From: Sinonovacula constricta
Lineage: Eukaryota; Mollusca; Bivalvia; Cardiida; Solecurtidae
Length of the DNA: 64,000 bases
Assembly: GCA_007844125.1 (NCBI GenBank)
Contig: CM017557.1
Coordinates: 62,944,174-63,008,173 of the forward strand
Reading direction: 5' to 3'
Shown: positions 1 through 12,815 of the stretch, piece by piece
How positions within the stretch are numbered: the first letter of the stretch is position 1
Layout: the number at the start of each line of letters is the position of its first letter
The notes under the pieces: generated by a model
What the model saw: the letters and a program-made list of their open reading frames with translations, nothing else
Databases searched by the model: none
Told to the model about the DNA's origin: nothing
Program-made: the position numbers and the translations under genes

Positions 1-2039
1 TGAGAAATCTTAATCAACTATGCTCCCGATCTTGTATGAACTGTGTAGACCATTTAAATACACAATTAAAACTTCTACACTTATTTTATACAAGTAAGTA
101 TTATTGCTGATGGACAAGCAAATCTTAATTTACAACACATTAGAAATCTTCATCTATTTTGGAGAATGAAGCGTACTAGAATATAATGAATATTATTACA
201 ATAACTACCGACATTACAAAATAAACTCACTATAGTGATACATTTTACTAAAATGTTACCATCTATGTCACTGTTAAATTATATGTTTACAATCCAAAAC
301 TCATTTAAAAGCATAATTATCAAAAATTGCACGTCTTGTTGCCAAAAAACAAACAAACACACATGTTCTATCTTAAACGTACGATGAGCATTTCATCGTT
401 TATGTAAACCCCGAAATGAAACCATTCGAACTTCTTTGAATATCTTAATAATAATTACATGACCAGAATTTGTCAATTCATAATTCGCCCTAAAATGACC
501 AACACTTGTCAACGATAACAAATAGCCCAAAGAAAAATATCCCCATCTTTTAATGTACTTAACAAAACTGTCAGATTACTATGCAATTACATTGTGTGTA
601 CAAAACAGAAACTCTAGCAACCTACCAGATTTTGACGGATTATCCGATTCTAAATCTGTTACAAATCGCCTGTTTTCAAACGGTACTGCCACCTGAGCTG
701 ACATGCTTCTTTCAGTGATATAGAGCCGTAATATCTCTAATATCGCCACCAATGGTATGGATAAATATGACCGAATAAATGTGTCAAAATGGTAAAAACT
801 CGGAGACACTATGACACAGAGTCCCTATATTTCCACGACTGGAATAAATATGACCACTGTCAACCACAATCAAACAGAAAATGTATATATCTGACTCCAG
901 CTAAGGATGAGATGTGTTTTCGGGATGCGACCTCGAGAAAAAACAAACTCGACTAGAAAAATACAATCAGAGCCACGTAAATATCAAGCACGGTCACTGT
1001 GTCCACGGATGCCCCGTGGACAAGAGTTTCTCTCTGATTATATGGTCAGGATATGGTCATTTGTCTAGAGCTGTGGTCACAACCAATGATACGGAGGTAC
1101 TAACGAGATGACACACAGTGAAAATCTACAGGAAAACGAATTTCACGGGCCGTTTGTTGGTAAGGTATATAGAACCAACCAAAGAGTAAAGAACCGAACG
1201 AAAGGGGAAAATGAGACACCCTTTGGTTTCTTTCGTTGTAAGCGACGACAAAATAATTTCGCAACCTCGGACACATATTTAGAAACACACAGCTTTTTAA
1301 GAATTCGAATAAAAAAACACGGTTACATGGCTTTTTATTAGCGTAGAAATAATTTTTAACTCACTGATACAGATATTAACCTGCACAAACACACTTGCTG
1401 TAAGACGGTTTAAGATGGCTCTATAATTTGATCTGCTTGAAACACAAATCGTACCATAAACATTATGTGTGTGAATTGTTGTCGACAGTGATAATGCTTT
1501 CAAGACCTAAATGATATTGGTATTTTGGTGGAAGTAATTCGTTAATTACATGGTTCAGTTCTAATTTCTCTTTTCTTTTGTAATCGGTTGCTGTTTTAAA
1601 CCCATCGGTCATTTCGGAGAATGGACAATTCGTTTAAATCGTGACGTCGTGCAAAGTGGTCACTCGGTATTCATAGCCGTATTAGCGGATAATTTGGTTA
1701 ACTTGCAGCCATTCTTAAGGAGCTTCCCGATTTGGTTTAAAGTAATAAGTTCAAAGAATGATTTCAGTAAGATAAGCAAAGCAAACTTTTGTAAATTAGA
1801 TACTCGATAAGACAAAGAAATAAAGATGCCATATAACGACAAGAAAAAAACAACAACAACACAAAAACAGGCGTGTAGGAGGTTATGGATAAGCAAATAA
1901 ACAAAGATTTAGAAGCTGTGAGCAAAAAGATAAAGTAATAACTAAATAAATAAGCTGTTGCTGCCTGAACTAGAAACAATGTGATTCGATTATACATACC
2001 TGATTGTAATGTACGTCGCCAATACCGAGTCCTTATCTT
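1..2039. other. gene-free AT-rich sequence
   Basis: Only short open frames without coding character. No repeat, RNA gene or motif cluster that I can support. Confidence 0.6.
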
Positions 2040-2760
2040 CGGCCTGCTAAGCCGGTGTTAATCCTTGCAGAACTCAATCCGTTGAAACCATTAAACTACC
2101 CTCTTATTTAATATTTGTAGCTTTTTTGTTTAATACTAAGCTTCGCAGAATCTTCTTATTCTCCTTCCCTTGATCCGAAAAATCAGCTGAAATTCTATAG
2201 AGAATTGCCTTAACCTTCGAACACGGCTTAAGTTAGTAAAACCAAGCTTATGTCTTCAAAATGTTCCAACAATTTTGATAGATCACAATGCGGCTTAAGC
2301 TGCTAAGTACGGTAGAATAAATAATCGAACACGCCCACCGACGCTCGCCCAGCCAATCAGCAAGCAGAGGGTTGTGCTCGCGACGCTGCGAATGGCGGAA
2401 AAGCAGACTCGTCAAAAATACATTAGTGACGGCGAATACGGAAACAATCCGAAGGGGCGGTCGAAATTCGACTCGATAATGAATTTGTAATGCGGAATGA
2501 CTATATTCCTTGAATAAATAAAAAGCATGCGCTTAAGCCACTTAAAATTATCTCAGAAAGATGTTTAAGTTTATCCGATTTACAGATGGTAGAGTATTCA
2601 AATGATCCCCTGAACACGGCTTAAGCAAGCAATATTTAATATAACACAAATCACTTCTTACAACTTAAACATTTTATATTTAAGCTATGTAAACGTCTTT
2701 GGGTATTTAAGCAAATACGATTTAGGCCTTAAGATTGTAGCAGATCATAAATGTATTTAG
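2040..2760. promoter_or_regulatory. promoter-like GC island with CTTAAG cluster
   Basis: GC-rich core at 2325-2470 with a CCAAT element (AGCCAATCAGC) and CGCCCACC. Around it CTTAAG occurs five times (near 2228, 2294, 2533, 2621 and 2728), three of them inside GCTTAAG with CGG before, plus three more TTAAG. By base composition I would expect fewer than one CTTAAG in this length. The function is an inference. Confidence 0.35.
2392..2490 (+). CDS. weak candidate: 32-codon ORF at a promoter-like island
   Basis: ATGGCGGAAAAG opens 45 bp after a CCAAT element. The frame encodes 32 residues beginning MAEKQTRQKYISDGEYGNN and stops at TAA, just where a GTAATG donor could also lie. It has a charged, coding-like composition, but I recognise no family and see no second exon. 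It could equally be chance. Confidence 0.15.
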   Translation: MAEKQTRQKYISDGEYGNNPKGRSKFDSIMNL

Positions 2761-3563
2761 AAGATTTTCCCTTAATATATAAACCCAACTTCATTTAACA
2801 CCATGTCAATGTATCTTCCGCCCGTGCGATGGGCGTTTGGTGTAAATTAACACGTATTTTCAGGATGTTGCTATTTTATGGAATTTAACATGACTGTTAT
2901 GGATTTGAACCAACATTAAAACATGGATGCGCGAATTCTCAAGAGGATATAACTGCCTTAGTGTTCGATTTATCTTGAAAAAACAACAACACTCACAACT
3001 GAAATTTAATTTCCCTTGAAGTAAATATAAATGTGTATACTTTTTGCGCAAATTGGCAAACTAACTCAAACGGGCGAATTGCCACTATTTCTAAGGGCTA
3101 TATTTGATATGTTTTAAAATTTAAACTCACACCTAAAATTGGTGAAGAATGTCGGAACTTTAGTAATTAACGTGAAATTATTTTCTGTAATTAATGTGTG
3201 ATTTACTCTTTTAATCAAATTATCAAGTTTTTATTCTAATTTACTTTAAACTTCATCATAATAAAAGCTTAATATATTTGGGGTGTATTTGTGTTGTGTG
3301 TGTGTGGGGGGGGGGGGGGATAGGCGGGGCGTATGTTGGAAGGATGGTGGAATTATTTGGACAGAGCTGGCGTCTTCAGATATTCATTATCATAAACAAA
3401 TACATAAAACTGGTTCAATTATAATGATTTTACAAATGCAGCGACTACCACGGTTAAGTAAATATGACAAACGAAATTTGGATCCCTAAGATAGGGTGTT
3501 TGACTACATACTAGCTTACCTAATCTATGCTTGCACTATGAAAATAAACAACGGCAAATATTC

Positions 3564-3708
3564 GTAATATGACTGAGTGTGGTATCATGCAAGGTGTTCA
3601 TAGCATGCTACATACAGTGAAGGCAGCACTATATCTGCTTCAAGTGGACACTGTCTCCAGATAACTGTAATACTTTTAGTGGGACGATCAACCCAATAAA
3701 CAAATACT
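3564..3708 (+). mobile_element. SINE of the same family, 5'-truncated
   Basis: It contains GAGTGTGGTATCATGCAAGG, ACAGTGAAGGCAGCACTATA, CCAGATAACTGTAATAC and the tail CAACCCAATAAACAAATAC. The tRNA head is absent, a normal result of incomplete reverse transcription. Confidence 0.75.
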
Positions 3709-6700
3709 ACTTGTCGAGTAATCAATCAAATGTATAAGTTATATACCGTTTTTGTGTATGTTTCATTCTTTTTTATTGTTTTTTTTTGTGTGTTGTTGTT
3801 TTGTTTTGTAAATAGGTTAAATATCCTTCTGTTATGCGTTAAAACAACAGAAGCACATAGTAAATAATAGTACTTACTGATACTTGTAATAAAAGTACTA
3901 ACTGGTACTGGTAATTAGAGTACTTCCGGTTTACCTCTTTCGATCTGTTCTGGCATAAATTTTATTTGTAAATAATCTACTTGATTTTTCCAGTCGGAAC
4001 TATGGGTAATATATTGTGTGTACGTTCAGGTTGTTTCAAGTCATTTTATGTTATTCATGTTAATTAAAATAATGGTTACAAAGAAGACACATCTTGTGCT
4101 AACGGTTAATTTTGGTTATGCGCTTTGAATAAATATATATAATTTCTACTGTAAAATAGTTGCTGTTTTTTCTGTCCAGTCTTATCTATTGTTACAAAAC
4201 ATAGCTTGCGTAGAGTGTCGATAAAACCAGGGCTTAGCTGTTTTCAGTATAAATGGTGTTTTGGTCTTCAGTGTTCGACGGTACAATGACAGCTTTAATC
4301 GCCGGTAGAACCAGGGCGGACTTAAATTTCTGCAGTTTTAGGGGTGTCTATATATTTTTTTCCGATGAGAGAAAGGATGACGGAGTAACTATGGTACAAG
4401 TCAAACTTTCCCAGGCTGGAATTCCCATCTATTTGAACAGCCATTGATTTCAAATGAAGACATTGACGTCTTCATGAAGGGGGAACTGCGGCGCGAAAAA
4501 AGCGATTCTGAAGAGGTATTAACATGATAATGGCGATTTTTGATTTCAATTTCCTTTGCAAGTGTTGACGGGAATGGATGAACTTTCGCTGGGACAAGGG
4601 TCCTTCCCCCAAATCAAACGGACCTTTTTATGGGGGAAGGGGATCATGACAGCTATGACAATGCCTTCAGGAGAGTGTAGCCAAAATTGAGCGATTCGAT
4701 GAAACGTAATTTCAACATAAGGTCCTTGGATCCACTTTAAATAGGCCCTATATCGGTGAAAATATTTATACACGGAGTTCAAAGTTGCATCAACAAATTA
4801 TTACCGCAGTCATTGAGGTTGCTATTGAATGGCAATTGCATCTTGGGATATTTGAAGAGGGCGCTGTGTTTACCTGCGTTTTAGCATGCTGTATAATAGG
4901 GCTTTAAAGTCGTATGAGTATCGGACCTTTCCGCCTATTAGGTGTCATTGCGACCCTTTCCGGTTTTAGTAATTTTGGAAGTGAATTTGAATAACTGAAA
5001 ATTAAAGTAAGTCTTAATGAAAAGTTAATGAAAAGTCATTATTAAAGTGAATATTATGTTAAATGTCATGTACGGCATTTCTGTCAAAAAGAAGCATTGT
5101 AAAGGAACTTAATTTTATTAAATCTTTTAATAACATTGTTTTATCTACATAATTATTAATAACAGTAAACAATAAGGCATTAAAATGCCCACTTTAAAGA
5201 ATTACTTTAAACCACTTTTGCTTCAAAAATTGTATTTTATCCGTTATGTTAGTACAATATGCATCTTCATTAAAAATTAAATTACATTCATCCTCCCAGA
5301 CGAATTTTAAAATATTGTTAATCTTTTCACACTCTTTGTCCATTAGTAAGAATTGCATTTGTCATAAAAACTGCAATGATTTGAAATAGTTATGAGAGTT
5401 ATATGGTATGCTTTTCCCAGGCGCCGTTTTACAGTCGTGTATTTACATATTCTCTACTGACTCAAGTAATAATTTTAACATAAATTATGGCTAAAAAAAA
5501 TTGACTAAATTAATTAACGAAAACCAAAGAACACCCGCATTGAACACTCCTCCCTTATTAGCATGCCACACCCTCTTAGGTAACTAGGAGACGTCTTTAA
5601 AATATTTTCAGTGAAATTTTTTTTAGATGTGAGCGTTGTTTTTAATGTTTTCAATTTATAAATATTAAAAATTCTTTTTAACTTAACGCGATGTAGTATT
5701 TATGTAGTATTTAAGACGTTTGTAATCTTGCAATACTAGAGTTTAATAATATAACATTGATAATCAAATTTCGACAGTTTATGGCAAAACCCCGATTTTA
5801 AGGAAGGAACGAACAACAAACATTATGCCAAAATACAGAAAAAAAAATCAAATACGTGGCGCATTTGTAGTAAAAAACAACAACAAAAAACATAAAAAAA
5901 AAAAAAGAAAAAAAGAAGAAAGCAAAAACTCTTCATCATTTTCCAGACGGTTTCTACGTTTTTCTCTCTGTAGCTACTGTATTGACATGGCTGCAACAAT
6001 TCTGCTTAATTAATTTCCGTGAATTTATCAGAATTACAGTTCCATATCGATCGATGTGTGGAGGCTTGACAACGGAAGATTCTCCCAATGTGTCGACGTT
6101 ACGTACTGACGGCGTGAAGTAGCGGTACATCAAACACAACTGATTATGACAAATTATTAGTGTATCGGTCCATTTCTCAGGTAGCTAATGCCGACAAAGG
6201 CTTAATCAACGAAGGACAGTGATAGCATTTTGTCAAGGCGCGATCAAGCAACGGTGAATGAAAATAAAAATTCCCCGTGTTTAATATTACTGCGGTGCCT
6301 TTGAAATAGTTCAGTTTTTTATTTTTTAATCAACCGGGTTTGAGTACATTTTCACTAAGCAATCAAAGGTGAAAAATAGGTGTTGTGGGGATTCTGACCT
6401 TGGTGGGGAAAATACGCGTGCACCGCGCGAGAGGTTGTGAATGCGGATAGGTAAAAACATGTTAATTAGTAATAATTAAGGGGGCAGTATGTTTGGCAGG
6501 TACGTGACAAAACTAAACATCACGGGCAAGCTGAATGCATTGGTGGTCGACCAAGTCTCGATTTGTTTATTCACAGGTTATTGTCTTGTTATACAATTTG
6601 TATCCACAAAATTACTGCTTTCTTCGACACGGCGGCTACCATTTTTGGTTACGTGTAAATTGCACAATACAGTCAAATTCCGCCCCGGTGTGATTGCCTT

Positions 6701-7560
6701 GTATTATAAAAATATTATTCCGTAAAAAATATTTGGTGCTTTATGTTTACATTCTTATCCCCATTCAAGTTGTATACAAATAACTATTTAGCCAATGTTT
6801 TAACAAAGTACACATACGTACGTTAAGCCAATGTTTTAGCATAGTGCATATATGTACATTAAGGCCTATATATATATTTTCAGCTGTGTCTAAGACAATT
6901 TTAAAACAACTTCTTCCTTAAAATACTACGTGTACGCCAAAAGAAAAGAAAAAAATACATAAAAGCTCAAATGATCATTATCAGCTTACGAAAAACAGAT
7001 GCATAAAAATCAACTTGAAAAACAGTTACAGAACAACGTAAGGTTAATGTTTGTTTATTTCTTGTTTTTAAAGTGTGTGTTTTTTTAGTGGTCTGTTTTT
7101 TCCCACTAGACTAAATTAAAGGAAGTTTGACTACGATCTAGGAAACGAGTCTTATGATTAAGTTAGTTCCGCCTTTTTCTTTTCAAAATGATATTTCCCA
7201 ACTTTACAGAAAAACGAAAGAATGCAATCAATACACTGTGTGCACACATTAAAAATATTGACTTCGCATGCCTACTTTCTACAGCGTTTGAATTCTATGA
7301 CGTGTTTGCATTATTCCGGACAACTTGAAAAAAAAAATAATAAGAAAAAAAACAACAACAAACAACTTAACACTCATATTACTTTTGTTGGAAATGTTTT
7401 GTTAAAAAGTAGTATATTCTCCCGAAACCAGTAGGTAGAATAAGAAAGACAAAAAGCATGTTACAACTGAACACGAAGTTAACTATGCTCTCTTCTATTT
7501 TAGTAATTTATTTGAAATCTTTGATACAATCATCGCGGAATGTACATACGCGTACGTCAA
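3709..7560. other. gene-free AT-rich sequence
   Basis: Contains A-rich low complexity at about 5840-5925 and 7328-7365 and the 36-bp duplication at 6791. A GC-richer segment at 4540-4770 has no recognisable content. No exon seen. Confidence 0.55.
6791..6862. repeat. 36-bp direct duplication, 2 copies
   Basis: GCCAATGTTTTAACAAAGTA... (6791-6826) is followed by a diverged copy starting GCCAATGTTTTAGCATAGTG (6827-6862). Confidence 0.8.
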
Positions 7561-7670
7561 GTTGCGCGTGCACTTTCATGTTCGACCGACGTTGATGGCG
7601 TCATTAATCTAATGTCGATCTTGGATGCACGTTAAAGTGCCGCGCCCTGCACGTCACCAAGATTGCCGAC

Positions 7671-7722
7671 GGATTATCACGAGGGCTATCCCTCGGATTT
7701 TCTCCGGATTAGCCCTGGATTA
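7671..7722. promoter_or_regulatory. cluster of GGATTA sites (K50-homeodomain type)
   Basis: GGATTA occurs at 7671, 7706 and 7717 with a GGATTT at 7695, all in the same orientation; the last three are 11 bp apart. GGATTA/TAATCC is the known site of Otx/Pitx/Gsc homeodomains. The surrounding 7560-7720 is GC-richer than its flanks. An enhancer role is inferred. Confidence 0.4.
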
Positions 7723-8610
7723 TCAACTTGCAATGACTCGGGTCTCTTAGTCGAATGACCGGTGAATTGTTATATTAGCACATATAAAAGTTGGCCAGTT
7801 TTCACATCCGTAATTCCCCACTAATCGTATTAATGCAATATAATCCATATAGTTCATCATACTCGACAACCTGCCAAGAGTGCATAATACAGTGGTATAT
7901 TATGGTGGAGGCAAAATCCTATCCAGACCTTAATCACTGTGTATGGTGTAACTAATATGTTGTCAACATTTATAATGACACTGTTCTAGGACTAAACATG
8001 TTCCAGCACATTTAACATTTTGTTGTTGTTTATTTTCTAAAATAACACGTGTCAAAAGTCTACAATAATCCGACACCTAATTAATCTATACGTTGATATC
8101 TTCTTACTTCTGTCTTTCTAAATGTCACTGGAGCAAGACAAAAACAATGAAAGCAAAGCAAAAACGACAAGAAAATAACACATTTAAGACAAAACAAGAA
8201 TACTATTATTTTATTTCAACTTGTTACGTGATGTTGCGCACGTATCCTCATTGACACATAGATATTTTTCAAGAAATGTTGCAATAATAATATAAAGCTT
8301 ATCGACAAAAAATAAACTTGCTATTTGTCTTTTAACTACACGTGCAACTTAATTGTGTCTTTTTTCTTGGCGGGTGAGGATTGGAGAGGAATTGATGTCA
8401 GAACGGTTTCCATATAGAGAATGAACTTTGATCTCTTCAGTACCTTATAGATTTAGCCAATTTGTTCATAACGATTAACAGCAAGATTCAGTATTTAAAA
8501 ATGACAGTGCCATAAACAACCTTCCAAATAATACATTAGATCAACTCATTTGAGATTAAAAACATATGTTGATGAAAATTCCCATTTTTTCAAGTTTAAA
8601 CAAACGTATA

Positions 8611-8852
8611 TAGATCTAACTTACAGAATAATTTCTCAGTTGAGATATTGCTCAAGCTCAAATTTGACTTTTTAATGTTCACTCCTGTAATGGCTCTTAC
8701 ACCTCAGGGTAATATAGCAATACCTTAACCTTGCCAGATTAATGGAGTATAACATACTGGAACTGTAACAGCATGTGTCGGCAAGAAGTTTTCTTGGAGA
8801 GAAAATTTTGAGCAAAATTTTGACTGAGAAATGTTTCTGCTGGTGGGGTGCG
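8611..8852. mobile_element. MITE related to the 60.4-kb element, single core copy
   Basis: The left end contains ACAGAATAATTTCTCAGTTG and GCTCAAGCTCAAATTTGAC. The right end, as reverse complement, contains CAGCAGAAACATTTCTCAGT and AAAATTTTGCTCAAAATTTT. The interior carries one relative of the 51-bp unit: GTAATATAGCAATACC, then TTAACCTTGCCAGATTAATG, then GAGTATAACAT. No clear target duplication was seen. Open frames crossing it (8672-8950 minus, 8831-9028 plus) are not recognisable proteins. Confidence 0.75.
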
Positions 8853-9419
8853 ACTTTCCTCAATGTTTGGCGGAACAGTTCGATATTCATTTCAAAAAGT
8901 TTACGTCGAAGCCAAGTGATAAGAAACACAATTACGCCAGAAAAAGTCATCTAATCAAATTCATCCAACTTTTAGATGAGCGGTTTTGTGTCATCACAGA
9001 CAATGCGACGTTGTTGAAAGGGAAGTAACATATTTTCTCTATGGTTATGTAGGCCTACAATACAACGTCTTACATATAAATTTCACAGCAAACAAAACGT
9101 TAAAATGCGGCCATATATACAGTGTTTTTCTTTTTCTTATAAAATATAAAGGTCTTTACTAAACCAAGACTAACACCATTAAGGCCGATGAGATACACAC
9201 ACGAGTCGCTTCTTTCATTTGAACGTACATATATCTATTTTAGCTGGATCAACATTCTCTTTAATGGGTGTTTGTGCAAACCCATTATCGATCAATAACC
9301 GCGTTATCTATGGCTACACATGATAGCAGATGAGCAAACTGAAGGGAAGCCAAAAAGAATTCTTGGTCTGAAAGTTATCTGCATCCACCGATAAGCTATA
9401 TAGATAACATCTCACAACA

Positions 9420-9530
9420 TTAATATAACCTATCCTGAGCGGGGACGGACGTTGGGGATTAACCAATGACGTCACACGATTGCTGTCATCACAATGACGT
9501 AACATTACCCACAATCCCTTCAGTGATAGC
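9420..9530. promoter_or_regulatory. promoter-like segment: CCAAT box plus two CRE sites
   Basis: CCAAT (9463-9467) overlaps a perfect CRE TGACGTCA (9467-9474); a variant TGACGTAA follows at 9495-9502. About 75 bp downstream is an ATGGCGG start. The layout is typical of a metazoan core promoter, but no transcript is known. Confidence 0.4.
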
Positions 9531-9574
9531 TATTTTCTCTTCACAAACATCTTCGTCGAAGTCAATGAGACGCT

Positions 9575-9688
9575 ATGGCGGATGTGCTTTTTTGTTCCAG
9601 TTTCTATGATAACGATGCGCGATGTCTAAATGGGCGAAGTAAAATTGGACTTGTACAACAATGTAGCCTTCATCGTCATATTAATTAA
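9575..9688 (+). CDS. weak candidate: 37-codon ORF downstream of CRE-rich segment
   Basis: ATGGCGGATGTGC opens a frame with G at -3 and G at +4. The peptide starts MADVLFCSSFYDNDARCL and ends at TAA; a possible donor (GAAGTAAAA) lies inside. It is a possible first exon or a microprotein. No homology recognised. Confidence 0.18.
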   Translation: MADVLFCSSFYDNDARCLNGRSKIGLVQQCSLHRHIN

Positions 9689-10176
9689 TTGGAAAATAAT
9701 AATAATAAAACACAGTGGTACATGGTCAGGGTAAACATTTCATTTCAACAAACTATCCAGACGAGTATTTAATTATCTATCGTGACTGTTTTTGGTAAAC
9801 TGCTATTGTCAATATAATTGTAGTCAAATGTTTGTTTAACCAAATGTGACAAATTGTATAATCTTGATTTTCTTTTCGATGATAAGAGATCAATTAAGTA
9901 GTAAACAGAAATGCTTCTATATAAAGCAGGTTTAAACCATATTTTACGACTATACAAAGGACAAATTAAGACAAAATGATAAACAGCTTCGATATCTCTT
10001 TAAAATGCACACACGTTCGTTTCTTAGTATTGCATTTCTTCCAAAACGACCAGTTTGAATTTTTCCCGCCGCAATCATATAATTTTTGGCCGCACCAGAT
10101 ATAAAAAACAAACAATAGTGATGCTATTTGAAAATGAGCCCTATATCTGATACAGCATAATTTAATCTTGACAACA

Positions 10177-10624
<448 letters not shown>

Positions 10625-11154
10625 TTTGTCAATAGTAACAATAGTAAATAGAATATAGAGCAGAGACATGTTGTATATTGATATATGACATACAATCATT
10701 GCGAAATAGGTTATAAAAAGACAGGGACGTTTGCTCATAAGGCAGACTTTCAAAAGAAAGGAAAATTAGAAAAGATAACTGATTCTTGATCGGGAAATAC
10801 CATTTATAGTTATCCAATTTAATTTTAATTAATAAAAGAACTACATATATATTTTAAAACTCGCAAATGGCCTTCGTCGTTATTGTCATGGTAAGATGGC
10901 TATTATATGTAATTTGATTACATGTTCACATTTGTTATTATAAAACAAAACATATAAAAAGAAAATATATCATACACAAAATATCAAATATTAGCATCCA
11001 CTAAAAGATAACCAAAAGGCGGCTGACTCCACACCCTACACCCCTGCAAATGATGTATTTGTGAAAGTATATTTTCATTTTTATTCAACACCTGACAAAA
11101 TTGTGAACAGTAAAACTTCTACAAAATGGGCGTACGTAATCCCGTTGACATTTT

Positions 11155-11345
11155 CAAATGGGTAACGTTCTTACCCTGAATGCGGCTCGCCAATGAACCC
11201 TCTAATGATATCGAAGCTTTGATCTTCCGCTCCCAATGCCTGCTTCTGCGAGTCCTTGCATTTCATTAGCCGCCTAATGAGGTGACACACCAGCCAACAT
11301 TCATATTACATCGATTTGTCAGTCATTTGCACAAGACTTCGACTA
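11155..11345. promoter_or_regulatory. GC-richer island with TCATTAG palindrome
   Basis: TCATTAG (11263-11269) and CTAATGA (11274-11280) form a perfect inverted pair with a 4-bp spacer, a plausible paired homeodomain site. A CTTTGATC (TCF/LEF-like) is about 45 bp upstream. No gene seen. The role is inferred. Confidence 0.35.
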
Positions 11346-12775
11346 TCAACGGAAGTTAGAATTACTAGACACCTGGCCTTTTTGCGACACGTCTTGCAAA
11401 TGTGTTAATCAACTTGATTTAATTTCATCACCCGTATTACCGTTCGTTGTTCTTATATAGTGGAGGGTCTTCCGCTCACAATCTGATTACATTTCTACTA
11501 TTTCTAATTCTACCGCACACATGGGGACTAGTTCTGCATGTAGAAGATAATTCATCATCACATCATTGCTAAAAGAGATCCAGCCCGTTTTGACCCTGGC
11601 ACTAATTTAAACAATTCGAATATTCACCTTTAAGGTTGTGCCGTCCTCACAATATGGAATGTTGACAATATGCTGACGCTCCAAGCTTGCCAATGTTAAT
11701 CTGTACGAGCCTACTTTGAGGGGCTTTCCTAGATTATTTTGAGTTTTTGCTGGAGTGGTCCGAAGATTTTAGGACCGGAGCTACAGTGAATGTGGAGACA
11801 AGAAGAGTATGTATGCCATCTGCGTGGACCACTGGCTCGTGTCAGCCGACAGGAACCGATCCTGACCCCGGGGCCAAGGAGTCAACTCGACGGGGTCAAC
11901 GGTGTTGGAGCAGATGCCTTGGATTAGCTTCCTGTCTTTAGCAGGGAAGCTCAAGAGAGAGGGAAAATCGGGGTTTAAAAGCTATTAGCATTCATTAGAT
12001 ACAATTAACTGGAATTAAGGGCTTCCGAAAACATGTTTACTTTTGTCTTCATTTGGACTTCCTAAAGGCGTGGAATAAAGCCCGTGAAGTGCACTGGAGG
12101 TTTTGTATCTCCTGCGATTGTCGGGCAGAATTTAAGGGGGCAAAGTTTGAATGGGAATAACACGACATTGCCGTCTTATAGTCAGGATGAAAGGAAGTTA
12201 CCGTTGGTTTCGTACCTAAAGCAAAATTTCAGAATATTAACAAGACATTTTAACTATGAAAAATAAAGGGGAAAAAAGTAACAACATCAACAACAAAAAA
12301 ACACAAAAACCAGTACAACATCAAACAAACAAGTAAACAGAAATCCTCACCGCAACTACAAATACCCCACACTACCAACAACAATGACGACAAAAGCAAC
12401 CAAGAAAATAAAAACAACAACAACGTATACTCGAACTTCAGACTGTGTTGGAAAATTCTCGATGCCATCACATCGTCATTTTGTAACGTATTTGTTAAAC
12501 GAGAATGAATATCTCACTAGCGCTTATAATCGAATGTTGGCTTATGAAGGTCCACCATTATATTAATGACATCGCACACTTTGCGACAAAAGCATAAGTA
12601 AAATAGTGAGAGCAGTCATTAGAGAACATGTTGAGGTTATGAATGAAGAGGCCCCTGTGCCTGAAGTGGCTGAGTGTTGACACATCGGGATCGGTTCTCC
12701 ATTTTCGAGACCACACGCACCTTACGCTGGACACATAGTCAACACCTGGGCTGGGCATGTAGGCGAGACGATGGT

Positions 12776-12815
12776 TTAGTTTGTTTGTTTGTTTATTGGG
12801 TTTATCGTCCCAGAT
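12776..12815 (-). mobile_element. SINE 3'-tail fragment, same family
   Basis: Only the tail is left: GTTTGTTTGTTTATTGGGTT followed by TATCGTCCCA on the plus strand, which matches the reverse complement of the tail of the longer copies. Confidence 0.6.
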
